Source of the DNA: Kribbella voronezhensis
GTDB lineage: Bacteria; Actinomycetota; Actinomycetes; Propionibacteriales; Kribbellaceae
Assembly: GCF_004365175.1 (NCBI RefSeq)
Contig: NZ_SOCE01000001.1
Location: 359,154 to 423,153 of the forward strand
Length of the DNA: 64,000 nucleotides
Direction of reading: 5' to 3'
The notes beneath the pieces are model-generated. The model was not told the origin of the DNA, made no database searches, and worked only from the letters and a program-made list of their open reading frames with translations. Shown here piece by piece: positions 54,715-63,684 of this stretch (positions are counted from its first letter, which is position 1; every line of letters starts with the position of its first letter). The translations under genes and the position numbers were made by a program.

Positions 54715-54851
54715 TCACTCGTCCTATCGTGGCGGCCCCAGGAGTCGTTACAGCTTCCACCAAAAAAGTCAGAAAAACTTTCTGTAATCACTGTCGGTCG
54801 CAATCTCGCTACTTTCGGTCGATTCTGCTGAGTGATGGCACCGCCAACGGC

Positions 54852-54857
54852 TAGCGT
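54852..54857 (+). promoter_or_regulatory. -10 element of a leaderless promoter
   Basis: TAGCGT, 7 bases, then the GTG at 54865. Confidence 0.5.
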
Positions 54858-54864
54858 TTCGGCC

Positions 54865-55374
54865 GTGTCCACACCGATGACTGCCCCCAAACCCGCGGCC
54901 GCGGCAAGCCTGACGATGGTCGTCACCGCCATGATGGCGGCGATCCCGATGATCACGGTGGTGATGTGGTTCGTGCTCGCCGGCGACGGGATCGGAGATT
55001 TCCCGGGCGGCTGGGCGCCGATCCTCGTCGTCGCCCTCGCAGTGGGCGCCTACAGTTTCTGCGAACTCGCCGGATTCCGCGCGCCCGCGGTGCCACCCGG
55101 TGGGCAGCCGGCCGAGGTCGAGAAGCAGTCATGGCAGAGGTTCACCTCGTCGACCTTCGTGAGGTTCGCGCTCAGCGAGGCGGTCTTCCTGGTCTCGATC
55201 ACGATCGCCTTCGTCGTCGACAGCTACTGGATCGTCCTCGTCGGCGCAGTCCTGGCGTTGCCGCTGGTCGCCTGGGAAGCGTGGCCGGGCCGCCGCAACC
55301 AGCAACGCTTCGCCGCCGCGCTCGAAGCGGCCGGCCATCCGTCGTACCTGCTCGGCCGCCCGCAGGACTACTGA
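54865..55374 (+). CDS. four-helix membrane protein, unknown function
   Basis: 169 residues from the leaderless GTG. Helices at about 15-38, 50-68, 103-120 and 124-142; the ends are soluble (VPPGGQPAEVEKQSW, RRNQQRFAAALEAAGHPSYL). I do not recognise a family. It converges on the YdjM-like gene with 6 bases between stops. Confidence 0.75.
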   Translation: MSTPMTAPKPAAAASLTMVVTAMMAAIPMITVVMWFVLAGDGIGDFPGGWAPILVVALAVGAYSFCELAGFRAPAVPPGGQPAEVEKQSWQRFTSSTFVRFALSEAVFLVSITIAFVVDSYWIVLVGAVLALPLVAWEAWPGRRNQQRFAAALEAAGHPSYLLGRPQDY

Positions 55375-55380
55375 CCTGTA

Positions 55381-56214
55381 CTACGCCCCGCCGGCGATCC
55401 AGATCGACGTGGTCGACCAGATCGCGGCGGCGACGTTGCTCAGGGCCGCCCAGGCCCCGGGGAGGAGCAGGACGCCGCCGATGACGAGAGCTGGAGCGAT
55501 GAGCAGGTTCTCCACCCAGCCGCCGGTGCGGAAGCGGAGGTGACGCGGGAGACGTATCTCGTACCAGGTCTCGCCGCGGATCGGGAGCGGCCAGAGCCAT
55601 GGGCAGCCGGAGCGGGTCAGGCTGTCGCCGAGGCAGTGCACGAACATGCCGAGCGCGACGGCGACGCCGATCCAGCTGCCGATCCCGGCGAGACCGGCCT
55701 GCAAAGCTTCGGCGGCCGTCGTACCAGGTAGTGCTTCGGCTGCGGCATCCGGCAAGACAGCGTTGGCTACCGACCAACCGGCAGCGCCGAGAGCCGCGAG
55801 CACGATCCAGTCACCCAGAACATCAGCGGCCAGCACCAGACCGGTCACCGCGATCGCCAGCACCGCCCACTTACCCCCTCGCTCCCCCGCGCCCGCGGCG
55901 AGAAATCCGAGCAGCAGCGCGGCCGCGACGGTGTGAGTGGCATGCCGGTGCTTGCCGGTGCCCTCCTCGTCGCGCGGCCCCTTCGTGACGTTGTAGAGGA
56001 TCCCGGAGAAGGTCCGCACCGCCCCCGACACGATGCGCGTGATCGGCCCGAGCAATCGCGACGCCTTCGCGCCCGGGTGATCGAGGTCGGGCAACAACGC
56101 ATAACCGGCCGTCGCGGCGGCGAACGGCACCACCTCGGCCACCGAGGTCAGGCCGACCAGCGGCGCCACCGCAAGTCCCGCACACCAACCGGACAACGCA
56201 TGCGAACGCCCCAT
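55381..56214 (-). CDS. YdjM-family membrane-bound metal-dependent hydrolase
   Basis: 277 residues. It starts MGRSHALSGWCAGLAVAP, the family N-terminus, with YALLPDLDHPGAKASRLLGP and KHRHATHTVAAALLLGFLAA as metal-binding motifs and VHCLGDSLTRSGCPWLWPLP near the end. About seven helices. The family is annotated as putative metal-dependent hydrolase; in E. coli the relative YdjM is LexA-regulated, but I see no LexA box here. Confidence 0.85.
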   Translation of the reverse strand: MGRSHALSGWCAGLAVAPLVGLTSVAEVVPFAAATAGYALLPDLDHPGAKASRLLGPITRIVSGAVRTFSGILYNVTKGPRDEEGTGKHRHATHTVAAALLLGFLAAGAGERGGKWAVLAIAVTGLVLAADVLGDWIVLAALGAAGWSVANAVLPDAAAEALPGTTAAEALQAGLAGIGSWIGVAVALGMFVHCLGDSLTRSGCPWLWPLPIRGETWYEIRLPRHLRFRTGGWVENLLIAPALVIGGVLLLPGAWAALSNVAAAIWSTTSIWIAGGA

Positions 56215-56299
56215 CACGGCGCCCCACCCCCTCAGTCGTGAGCCGCCGATTCTTCCAGCGATCACCGGCAGTTTTCGGGTAGGCGCGCAGGCTGCGAGG

Positions 56300-57382
56300 T
56301 CAGGCGTCGAAGTCGAGGGTGACCTTCTCGGTGGTCGGGTGGGACTGGCAGGTGAGGACGTAGCCGGCGCGGATCTCGTCCGGCTCGAGGGCCCAGTTGG
56401 TGTCCATCCGGACCGAGCCCTCGACCACCTTCGCGCGACAGGTGCCGCACACGCCGCCCTTGCAGGCAAAGGGCGCATCGGACCGTACGGCGAGCGTCGC
56501 GTCCAGCACCGCCTTCGCGTGCTCGCCGAGCGGGAAGGTCGAGCGCCGCCCGTCGAGGATCACCGTCACCTCGGCGGCGTTCTCGTCGATCGCGGTCTCC
56601 TCGACGCGGGCCGTCGGTGCCTCGTCGCCCACGTGGAACAACTCCGCGTGCACCCTCTCGCGCGGAACCCCCTGCTCCAGCAGGAGTTCCTGCGCGCCGA
56701 CGACCATCGCGTACGGGCCGCAGAGGAACCATTCGTCGACGGACTTCACCGGCAGCAGCGCGTCGATCATCCGGCTCAGCCGCTCCCGGTCGATCCGGCC
56801 GCTGAACAGTTCCACCTCGGTCGACTCGCGCGACAACACGTGCACCAGTTGCAGCCGTTCGGCGTACACGTCCTTGAGATCGGCCAACTCGTCCGCGAAC
56901 ATCACCGAGCCCGCCGTACGGTTCCCGTAGAGCAGGGTGACCCGGCTCTCCGGCTCGACCGCGAGGGTGGTGGCGACCAGCGACAGCACGGGGGTGATCC
57001 CGCTGCCGGCGGCGATGAACGCGTAGTGCTTCGCGTTCGCCGGGTCGAGCTCGGTACCGAACCGGCCGAGCGGCGTCATCACCTCGATCGTGTCGCCCGG
57101 CTTGAGCTCGTTCGCGGCGTACGACGAGAACTCGCCACCCGGGATGCGCTTCACGGCGATCCGCAGTACGCCGGAACCCGCGGGCGAGCAGATCGAGTAG
57201 CTACGGCGTACTTCGTCACCCGCACGTCGGACCGTGAGGTGCTGCCCTGCACTGAACTCGTACTCCGTGGCGAGGTCGTCCGGCACCTCGAAGGTGATCG
57301 CGACCGAGTCGTCGGTGATCGCGTCGATCGCCTGGACCTTCAACGGATGGAAGGTGGCCCGGCGGCGGGTCATCGTGGTCAT
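56300..57382 (-). CDS. paaE: phenylacetyl-CoA epoxidase reductase subunit
   Basis: 360 residues. FAD domain (RRSYSICSPAG), NAD(P)H domain (IAAGSGITPVLSLVATTL, LLYGNRTAGSVMFADEL) and a C-terminal plant-type [2Fe-2S] domain with ACKGGVCGTCRAKV and LTCQ. It feeds electrons to the PaaA di-iron site. Start ATG overlaps the paaD stop (TGATG); last gene of the five-gene operon seen here. Confidence 0.95.
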   Translation of the reverse strand: MTTMTRRRATFHPLKVQAIDAITDDSVAITFEVPDDLATEYEFSAGQHLTVRRAGDEVRRSYSICSPAGSGVLRIAVKRIPGGEFSSYAANELKPGDTIEVMTPLGRFGTELDPANAKHYAFIAAGSGITPVLSLVATTLAVEPESRVTLLYGNRTAGSVMFADELADLKDVYAERLQLVHVLSRESTEVELFSGRIDRERLSRMIDALLPVKSVDEWFLCGPYAMVVGAQELLLEQGVPRERVHAELFHVGDEAPTARVEETAIDENAAEVTVILDGRRSTFPLGEHAKAVLDATLAVRSDAPFACKGGVCGTCRAKVVEGSVRMDTNWALEPDEIRAGYVLTCQSHPTTEKVTLDFDA

Positions 57383-57861
57383 CAGATGGCCTTGAAGTAG
57401 TCGAAGGGCTCGCGACAAGAGTTGCAGCGCCAGAGTGACTTGCAGGACGTGGATCCGAAGCGGCTCAGCTCGGTCGTGTCGGGTGAGCCACACAGCGGAC
57501 AGCGGATAGTCAGGCTGACCGACACCGGTCCGCCGACAGCACGTGTCCCGGTAGGCGGTGCGATGCCGTATTCCTTGAGTTTCGCCTTGCCTGCTTCGCT
57601 CATCCAGTCAGTCGTCCACGCGGGCGACAACACCGTCTCGACCCGGCCGTCGACGTGCAGGGCTTGCAGGGTGAGCTCGACCTCGTGCCGGATCAGGTCC
57701 ATCGCCGGACAGCCGGAGTACGTCGGGGTGATCGTCACGACCATTTGATCGCCCTCGCGACGGACGCCCCGCAGTACGCCGAGGTCCGCGATCGTCAGCA
57801 CCGGCACCTCCGGATCCGCGACCTCGCCGACCGCGTCCCAGATCGCCTGCTCGGCGGTCAC
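57382..57861 (-). CDS. paaD: phenylacetate degradation protein PaaD
   Basis: 159 residues. N-terminal MIP18/FeS-assembly-like domain (DPEVPVLTIADLGVLRGVRR, ITPTYSGCPAMDLIRHEVEL) and a C-terminal zinc-ribbon with two C-x2-C pairs (CPLC, CNSC). It is thought to help cofactor assembly of the epoxidase. GTG start overlaps the paaC stop (GTGA). Confidence 0.93.
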   Translation of the reverse strand: MTAEQAIWDAVGEVADPEVPVLTIADLGVLRGVRREGDQMVVTITPTYSGCPAMDLIRHEVELTLQALHVDGRVETVLSPAWTTDWMSEAGKAKLKEYGIAPPTGTRAVGGPVSVSLTIRCPLCGSPDTTELSRFGSTSCKSLWRCNSCREPFDYFKAI

Positions 57862-58598
57862 CACTTCGCACCCGGGTGCGAGCGAGCGATGTGCTGCAGC
57901 TCCGCGAGCAGGTAGCCGAAGTGCTCCGAGTGCCGGCCTTCCCGACCGCCGGAATGCTGGTACGACGACGTCGGCACGGTGCAGGTGGATTCTTCGATCA
58001 CCTGCGTGACCCGGCGCAGCCATTCCTCCTCGAGCGTCGACGGATCGACGGCTACCTCGAGGCGCTTCACCAGCTCGTCCTGCGCGAACAACTCGGCCGT
58101 ATAGGGCCACATCGCGTCGAGGCCGGCCTGCATCCGCCGGTGACTCTCGTCGGTACCGTCGCCGAGCCGCAGCACCCACTGGGTCGCGTGATCGACGTGG
58201 TACGCGACCTCCTTGACGGCCTTGCCCGCCACCCCGGCCAGCGTCTCGTCGGCACACCCGCGCAGCTCTTCGTAGAGGAGATGCTGGTACGTCGCGAAAT
58301 ACAGCAGGCGGGCCATCGTCGCCGCGAAGTCGCCGTTGGGCAGCTCGACGAGCTGCACGTTGGTGAACTCGCGCTCGTCGCGGAAGTAGGCCAGGTCGTC
58401 CTCCGACCGGCCCGCGCCTTCGAGCTGTCCGGCGTACTGGAGCAGGGACCGGGCCTGGCCGAGCTGGTCGAGTCCGATGTTGCCGAGGGCAACGTCTTCC
58501 TCGAGCTGCGGGGCGGCCGCGATCCACTCGGCGGTGCGTTGCGCCGCGATCAGCGCGTCGTCACCGAGCCGGAGTGCATAGGCGAAGAGGTCGTTCAC
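57858..58598 (-). CDS. paaC: phenylacetyl-CoA epoxidase structural subunit PaaC
   Basis: 246 residues. Ferritin-like helices with LRLGDDALIAAQRTAEWIAA, ALGNIGLDQLGQARSLLQYA and HVDHATQWVLRLGDGTDESH. It pairs with PaaA but lacks a working di-iron centre. GTG start overlaps the paaB stop; RREG-HSEHFGYLLAELQ closes the protein. Confidence 0.94.
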   Translation of the reverse strand: MNDLFAYALRLGDDALIAAQRTAEWIAAAPQLEEDVALGNIGLDQLGQARSLLQYAGQLEGAGRSEDDLAYFRDEREFTNVQLVELPNGDFAATMARLLYFATYQHLLYEELRGCADETLAGVAGKAVKEVAYHVDHATQWVLRLGDGTDESHRRMQAGLDAMWPYTAELFAQDELVKRLEVAVDPSTLEEEWLRRVTQVIEESTCTVPTSSYQHSGGREGRHSEHFGYLLAELQHIARSHPGAKW

Positions 58599-58891
58599 AG
58601 ATGGTCCACGCCTTCTGGCACCTGGTAGAAGGTGGGGTGCCGGTAGACCTTGTCGGCGGCCGGGTCGAAGAACTCGTCCTTCTCGTCCGGGCTGGAGGCG
58701 GTGATGTCGGCGGCGGGCACGACCCAGATCGACACGCCTTCCTGGCGGCGGGTGTAGACGTCGCGGGCGTTGCGGAGGGCCATCGTCGCGTCCGGCGCGT
58801 GCAGGCTGCCGACGTGCACGTGCGACAGCCCGCGGCGGGACCGGACGAAGACCTCCCACAACGGCTCGATCAAGCTGCGCGACTCACTCAT
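58595..58891 (-). CDS. paaB: phenylacetyl-CoA epoxidase subunit PaaB
   Basis: 98 residues, the normal size. [40 protein letters not shown] and [10 protein letters not shown] are the family motifs. It bridges PaaAC heterodimers. ATG overlaps the paaA stop. Confidence 0.95.
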   Translation of the reverse strand: MSESRSLIEPLWEVFVRSRRGLSHVHVGSLHAPDATMALRNARDVYTRRQEGVSIWVVPAADITASSPDEKDEFFDPAADKVYRHPTFYQVPEGVDHL

Positions 58892-59814
58892 GCGGCACTC
58901 GCCTTCTTAGCGGCCTGCTTCTCCGCGTACGCCGCCGCGGCCTCGCGGACCCAGGCGCCGTCCTCATGGGCCTTCACCCGGTGGGCCAGGCGCTGCTCGT
59001 TACACGGACCGTTGCCCTTGACAACTTCATAGAGCTCGGTGAAGTCCGGCTGGGTGAAGGAATAGTGCCCGGTCTCCTCGTCGTACCGCAGCGCGTCGTC
59101 GGGCACCCGGATGCCGAGCACGTCTGCCTGCGGCACGGTCATGTCCACGAACCGCTGCCGGAGCTCGTCGTTGCTGTGCCGCTTGATGCCCCAGGCCATC
59201 GACTGCTCGGAGTGCGTGGAGGCCGCGTCGGGCGGCCCGAACATCATCAGGCTCGGCCACCACCAGCGGTCCAGCGCGTCCTGCGCCATCGCCTTCTGCG
59301 CCTCCGTGCCGTTGCACAGCGTGTGCAGGATCTCGAACCCCTGCCGCTGGTGGAACGACTCCTCCTTGCAGACCCGGACCATGGCCCGTGCGTACGGCCC
59401 GTACGAACAGCGGCAGAGCGGGACCTGGTTGACGATCGCGGCGCCGTCGACCAGCCAGCCGATCGCGCCGATGTCGGCCCAGGTCAGCGTCGGGTAGTTG
59501 AAGATGCTCGAGTACTTCTGCTTGCCGGCGTGCAGCAGGTCGAGCAGGTCGGCCCGGTCGACGCCGAGCGTCTCGGCCGCGGCGTACAGGTAGAGCCCGT
59601 GGCCGGCCTCGTCCTGCACCTTGGCCATCAGGATCGCCTTCCGGCGCAGGGACGGCGCACGGCTGATCCAGTTGCCCTCGGGCTGCATGCCGATGATCTC
59701 GGAGTGGGCGTGCTGCGCGATCTGCCGGATCAAGGTCTTGCGGTACCCCTCGGGCATCGCGTCGCGCGGCTCGATCCGGCCGTCGGCGTCGATCGTCGCC
59801 TGGAAGCTGTCCAT
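58888..59814 (-). CDS. paaA: phenylacetyl-CoA epoxidase catalytic subunit PaaA
   Basis: 308 residues from the ATG at 59814, 7 bases after a TATGCT -10. ARMFQ-like di-iron helices are seen in [20 protein letters not shown] and [20 protein letters not shown], giving the E/ExxH ligands. It forms the 1,2-epoxide of phenylacetyl-CoA. The later paa genes (G, Z, J, H, K) are not in the window. A 13-bp inverted repeat lies upstream, probably for a regulator encoded elsewhere. Confidence 0.96.
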   Translation of the reverse strand: MDSFQATIDADGRIEPRDAMPEGYRKTLIRQIAQHAHSEIIGMQPEGNWISRAPSLRRKAILMAKVQDEAGHGLYLYAAAETLGVDRADLLDLLHAGKQKYSSIFNYPTLTWADIGAIGWLVDGAAIVNQVPLCRCSYGPYARAMVRVCKEESFHQRQGFEILHTLCNGTEAQKAMAQDALDRWWWPSLMMFGPPDAASTHSEQSMAWGIKRHSNDELRQRFVDMTVPQADVLGIRVPDDALRYDEETGHYSFTQPDFTELYEVVKGNGPCNEQRLAHRVKAHEDGAWVREAAAAYAEKQAAKKASAA

Positions 59815-59821
59815 GGCCGCC

Positions 59822-59827
59822 AGCATA
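59822..59827 (-). promoter_or_regulatory. -10 element of the leaderless paa promoter
   Basis: TATGCT on the minus strand, 7 bases, then the paaA ATG. Confidence 0.55.
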
Positions 59828-59832
59828 GCCCA

Positions 59833-59875
59833 GTTGTGACACTTCGTCTGCAAAATCGACGAGAAGTGTCACAAC
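59833..59875. promoter_or_regulatory. dyad operator of the paa operon
   Basis: Perfect 13-bp arms GTTGTGACACTTC and GAAGTGTCACAAC with 17 bases between, covering the region where the -35 of the paa promoter must lie. Confidence 0.75.
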
Positions 59876-60012
59876 AGCGGACAGGGGCCCGGGGGCTGGT
59901 GGTGCTAGCACCACCGCGAGTGGGGGCTCAGGCCGCTGGGGCCCGACAGCGGGCACCGGCAGGATCTTCAGTAACAGCTCAAGCCCGACACAGTTTCCCG
60001 GAAGGAACTCCC

Positions 60013-61224
60013 GTGACGCAGCTCGCCACCTCAGCCCCGGCCGCGCCCGACCATCGTGGTCCGGTCCGCGGCGCCGAGCGGGCGCTGGCGCCCGACCTGA
60101 TCCGCGGCGCGATGCTGCTGATGATCGGGCTCGCCAACGCCGCCAACTTCGCCTTCGCCGGCAGCCCCGGCCTGAACGGAAATCCGCACGGCCTCGAGCG
60201 GATCCTCAACTTCGTCAAGATCACCCTCGTCGACGCCAGGGCCTACCCGGTGTTCGCGGTGATGTTCGGCTACGGCCTGGTCCAGCTGGCCCGGCGCCAG
60301 CGGAACTCGGGTGCGACACCCGGCGCAGTACGGAAGATCCTGCTGAAGCGCAACAGCTGGCTGGTCGCCTTCGGACTCGTCCACGCGACACTGCTGTACT
60401 TCGGTGACTTTCTCGGCGCCTACGGCATCGTCGGCGTGCTCTGCACGCTTCTCCTCCTCAACCGGGGCGACAGGTTCCACAAGATCGTGCTGTGGATCTG
60501 GGGCGCCCAGGTCGTCTACACGATCGTCGTAGCCGTCATGACCGCACTGGCCGTCGTTGGCTCGTCTGGTCCTGCGCACGGCATGACGAACGACCCGAAC
60601 CCGTCGCTGGGCGCGACCAGCTACTTCGCCAGCATGGTCGACCGGCTGCACGAGTGGCCCGCGCACACGGCGTACGTGCTCGGCTTCGTGGTGATCGTCT
60701 GGCTCGGCATGTGGGCCGCACGCAAGCAACTGCTGGAGAACCCGCAGGCACACCGGGCACTGCTGACCCGCGTCGCCGCCGTCTGCATGAGCATCGTCGT
60801 ACTCGGTGCCCTGCCGCTCGCTCTGGTCGCCGCCGGATGGCTGAAGGTCGACGACGCCGCGCTCAGCTCGATGAACTTCCTGCACAACATCAGCGGTCAG
60901 TTCGGCGGACCTGGGTACGTCGCGCTGTGGGCCCTGCTGGTCGACAAGCTGATGACTCGCCGGCAGCCGTTGAGCAAGCCGGTGGTCGCGATCTCCGCCC
61001 TCGGACAGCGCTCGATGACGGGGTACCTGTTCCAGTCGGTGTCCTGGATGGTGCTGCTGGCGCCGTTCACGCTCAACCTCGGCGACCGGCTCGGCAACAC
61101 CGCCTTCACCGCGGCGGGCGCGGCGATCGCGGTCTGGACGATCTCGGTGATCGCCGCCTACCAGATGAAGATGCACAACTACCGTGGTCCCGCCGAGACC
61201 CTGCTGCGGCGACTGACCTACTGA
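60013..61224 (+). CDS. DUF418 membrane protein
   Basis: 403 residues from the GTG at 60013 with GGAAGGA upstream. RALAPDLIRGAMLLMIGLAN is the N-terminal signature, and the C-terminal DUF418 domain has GQRSMTGYLFQSVSWMVLLA. About ten helices; function of the family unknown, possibly transport or acyl-type membrane modification. A strong terminator follows. Confidence 0.88.
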   Translation: MTQLATSAPAAPDHRGPVRGAERALAPDLIRGAMLLMIGLANAANFAFAGSPGLNGNPHGLERILNFVKITLVDARAYPVFAVMFGYGLVQLARRQRNSGATPGAVRKILLKRNSWLVAFGLVHATLLYFGDFLGAYGIVGVLCTLLLLNRGDRFHKIVLWIWGAQVVYTIVVAVMTALAVVGSSGPAHGMTNDPNPSLGATSYFASMVDRLHEWPAHTAYVLGFVVIVWLGMWAARKQLLENPQAHRALLTRVAAVCMSIVVLGALPLALVAAGWLKVDDAALSSMNFLHNISGQFGGPGYVALWALLVDKLMTRRQPLSKPVVAISALGQRSMTGYLFQSVSWMVLLAPFTLNLGDRLGNTAFTAAGAAIAVWTISVIAAYQMKMHNYRGPAETLLRRLTY

Positions 61225-61248
61225 TCCCACCGGCCGATTCCTGGAGCC

Positions 61249-61293
61249 GCCGCTCGGCAGGACACCTCCCCGACGGGTGTCCTGCCGAGCGGC
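61249..61293 (+). terminator. terminator hairpin after the DUF418 gene
   Basis: Perfect 18-bp stem (GCCGCTCGGCAGGACACC and complement) with a 9-base loop, then ATTTG. It lies 24 bases past the stop. Confidence 0.8.
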
Positions 61294-61312
61294 ATTTGAA
61301 AGGATGGGCGGT

Positions 61313-61942
61313 ATGAGCGACGACTTCGGCGTACCGGAACCCGACCACCTGTCGTCGATGGGCGCCACCGAAGACCCGATCGCCGAGTCGAGTGTGCGGT
61401 TGGCGCTGCCGGCCGAAGCGGACGCGATCGGGCAGATCCAGGTCGCCGCGTGGCGCCGGGCGTACGAGGATCTGCTGCCGGCCGACGTACTGGCAGACCT
61501 CGACCCCGCCCAGTTCGCCGCTCAGTGGCGGGCCGCCCTGCTCGTACCGGGCGAAGCGCGCAACCGGGTGATGGTGGCGCTGTCAGGTCGCACCTTGGTC
61601 GGCTTCGCCGCGATCACCGCCTCGGACGACCCGGATGCGGACCCGCGCAACGACGCTCTCGTCGCCGAACTGGCGGTCGACCCCGAAGCGACCCGCGCCG
61701 GCCACGGCTCCCGCCTGCTGAACGCGGTCGTCGACACGATCCGCGCCGACGGCTTCAGCCGCGTCACCGTCTGGGTCAACTCCACCGACGACGTCCTCCG
61801 CGCCTTCTACACCGACTCCGGCTGGGCTCCCGACGGCGCCAGCCGCGAACTCGACCTGTACGGCGACGGCACCACCCGCGTCAAGCAGGTCCGCCTGCAC
61901 ACCGACCCGAGCGAGCGCACGGAGCTTGACCTTGCCCCCTAG
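61313..61942 (+). CDS. GNAT-family N-acetyltransferase
   Basis: 209 residues from the ATG at 61313, with AAAGGA upstream; an ATG three codons earlier is possible. LVAELAVDPEATRAGHGSRL is the acetyl-CoA loop and VWVNSTDDVLRAFYTDSGW the C-terminal motif. First 40 residues are acidic and disordered. Substrate unknown. Confidence 0.85.
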   Translation: MSDDFGVPEPDHLSSMGATEDPIAESSVRLALPAEADAIGQIQVAAWRRAYEDLLPADVLADLDPAQFAAQWRAALLVPGEARNRVMVALSGRTLVGFAAITASDDPDADPRNDALVAELAVDPEATRAGHGSRLLNAVVDTIRADGFSRVTVWVNSTDDVLRAFYTDSGWAPDGASRELDLYGDGTTRVKQVRLHTDPSERTELDLAP

Positions 61943-61951
61943 GGGAAGCTT

Positions 61952-61957
61952 TACGGT
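61952..61957 (+). promoter_or_regulatory. -10 element of a leaderless promoter
   Basis: TACGGT, 6 bases, then the ATG at 61964. Confidence 0.45.
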
Positions 61958-61963
61958 CCAGCG

Positions 61964-62494
61964 ATGCACCTTCTCCTGATCTCGGGTAGCACCCGCGCCG
62001 CCTCGACCAACACCGCCGTACTGCGAACGGCGCAGCAACTCGCCACCGTCGAAACGACCTTGTACGGCGAACTGTCGGCCCTGCCGGCGTTCAACCCCGA
62101 CGACGACCGAGAACCCTTGCACCCGGCAGTGACCCGGCTGCGGGAACAGGTCGAGGCGGCCGACGCGATCCTGTTCTGCACCCCCGAGTACGCCGGCGCG
62201 CTGCCCGGGAGTTTCAAGAATCTCCTCGATTGGACCGTCGGCGGCACCGGCATGGACCGCAAGCCCGTCGCCTGGATCAACGTGTCATCAGTCGCCGCCC
62301 CCACCGGCGGAGCCGACGCCCACGACTCCCTCCGCAAGGTCCTCGGCTACCTCAACGCGAGCATCGTCGAGGAGGCCTGCGCCCGCCTTCCGATGACCCG
62401 CCAGTCGGTCGACGCCGACGGCCTGGTCTCGGCACCCGCAGTAGTCACCGGGATCCGCCACACCCTCGCCGTCCTGGCCGGCTCCGTCGGCTGA
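61964..62494 (+). CDS. NADPH-dependent FMN reductase (flavodoxin-like)
   Basis: 176 residues. MHLLLISGSTRAASTNTAVL is the FMN phosphate loop and LFCTPEYAGALPGSFKNLLD the second FMN-binding motif of the NADPH_FMN reductase family. It would reduce flavin, quinone or azo compounds. No partner gene is obvious. Confidence 0.9.
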   Translation: MHLLLISGSTRAASTNTAVLRTAQQLATVETTLYGELSALPAFNPDDDREPLHPAVTRLREQVEAADAILFCTPEYAGALPGSFKNLLDWTVGGTGMDRKPVAWINVSSVAAPTGGADAHDSLRKVLGYLNASIVEEACARLPMTRQSVDADGLVSAPAVVTGIRHTLAVLAGSVG

Positions 62495-62549
62495 CCTTCG
62501 CCTCGACCACCCGCCCCGCCTCGGGGTAGGCATCTCTTGGGTTGGGCGT

Positions 62550-62645
62550 CCCGACGGACAGGTAGTGCACAGCGCGTACGCCGTACATGGTGTCGGAGTG
62601 CGCTCGAGTGCACTAGGTGCGAGCTGCTACCTCCTGTCCGTCGGG
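62550..62645. other. long structured intergenic element
   Basis: Nested complementary blocks: CCCGACGGACAGG with CCTGTCCGTCGGG (13 bp), TAGTGCAC with GTGCACTA (8 bp), AGCGC with GCGCT (5 bp), around a 24-base tip. Bulges lie mainly on the right strand. It occupies most of the gap between convergent genes; it could be a bidirectional terminator, a small RNA or a palindromic repeat copy. Confidence 0.7.
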
Positions 62646-62654
62646 TCGTGTTGG

Positions 62655-63632
62655 TCAGGACCGGGGTGAGGTGAGGGCGAAGCGGCGGCGGTACTCGCTG
62701 GGTGGGAGGCCGGTACGGCGGCGGAGTTGGGTGCGGAGGTTGGTGGCCGTGCCCAGGCCGGTCTGGCGGGCGACCGCATCGAGGCGGACCTCGCCTGCCT
62801 CCAGCAGCCTGCAGGCGAGAGCGACCCTTTCGCTTGTCAGCCACGCCAACGGCGTCGTCCCGAGCTCCGCCTGGAAGCGGCGGTGCAAGGTGGCCTGACT
62901 CATCGCCGCATGCTCCGCGATGTCGCCCACGGTGAGTGGACTCGCCAGTTCGCTGCGGATCCATGCGAGCAGCGGCGCGAGCGACGTGTCGGCGACCACC
63001 GGCACCGGCCGGTCGATGAACTGCCGCTGACCGCCCTCGCGATGAGCGGTGTAGACGAGCCGGCGGCTGACCACGTTCGCCACCTCGGCACCATGGTCGC
63101 GCCGGATGAGGTGCAGGCCGAGATCCAGCGCGGCCGCACTCCCCGCCGCCGTCAGAACGTTGCCGTCGTCAACGAACAGGACGTCCGGCTCCAGCTTCAC
63201 CGCCGGGAACAGCCGCTCGAACAACCCGGCCCACCGCCAATGCGTCGTCGCTCGCCGCCCATCGAGAACTCCCGCCGCCGCCAGGGTGAACGCACCCGTG
63301 CAGAAGCTGACCAGCCGAGCCCCGCGCGCGGCAGCCCGGCGTACGGCGATCAGAACCTCGTCGGTCGGGGGCACCTCGGGATCGGGGCGGTTCGGCACGA
63401 TCACCGTGTCGGCGTCGTCGACCGCGTCGATGCCTGCAACGTCGGTGAGCGTGAAGAAGCCCGAATGCATCCGGGTCGCGCCACCCGGCGTACAGAGGGC
63501 GAAGTCGTACCAGGGGCGGTCGAGTTCGGGGCGGCGCAGGCCGAAGAGTTCGGTCGCCACGCCGAGCTCGAACGGGTTCGATCCCTCGTCGACGATCGCG
63601 ACGACCTTGTGCTGCGAGGATTCTTGCGGCAT
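62655..63632 (-). CDS. GlxA-family regulator (DJ-1/PfpI + AraC)
   Basis: 325 residues. N-terminal DJ-1/PfpI-like domain (about 8-175) with the elbow LVSFCTGAFTLAAAGVLDGR, then an AraC DNA-binding domain (PLTVGDIAEHAAMSQATLHR, ARQTGLGTATNLRTQLRRRT). Such proteins often control detoxification or amine use. A small dyad directly upstream suggests self-control. Confidence 0.92.
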   Translation of the reverse strand: MPQESSQHKVVAIVDEGSNPFELGVATELFGLRRPELDRPWYDFALCTPGGATRMHSGFFTLTDVAGIDAVDDADTVIVPNRPDPEVPPTDEVLIAVRRAAARGARLVSFCTGAFTLAAAGVLDGRRATTHWRWAGLFERLFPAVKLEPDVLFVDDGNVLTAAGSAAALDLGLHLIRRDHGAEVANVVSRRLVYTAHREGGQRQFIDRPVPVVADTSLAPLLAWIRSELASPLTVGDIAEHAAMSQATLHRRFQAELGTTPLAWLTSERVALACRLLEAGEVRLDAVARQTGLGTATNLRTQLRRRTGLPPSEYRRRFALTSPRS

Positions 63633-63648
63633 GTGCTATTCCTAGCAC
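63633..63648. promoter_or_regulatory. dyad directly upstream of the GlxA-family gene
   Basis: GTGCTA-TTCC-TAGCAC, perfect 6-bp arms, touching the ATG of the regulator gene; likely an operator. Confidence 0.5.
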
Positions 63649-63684
63649 TCACGTCCTGGTGACGCACCCCGCCACGATGGGGAG

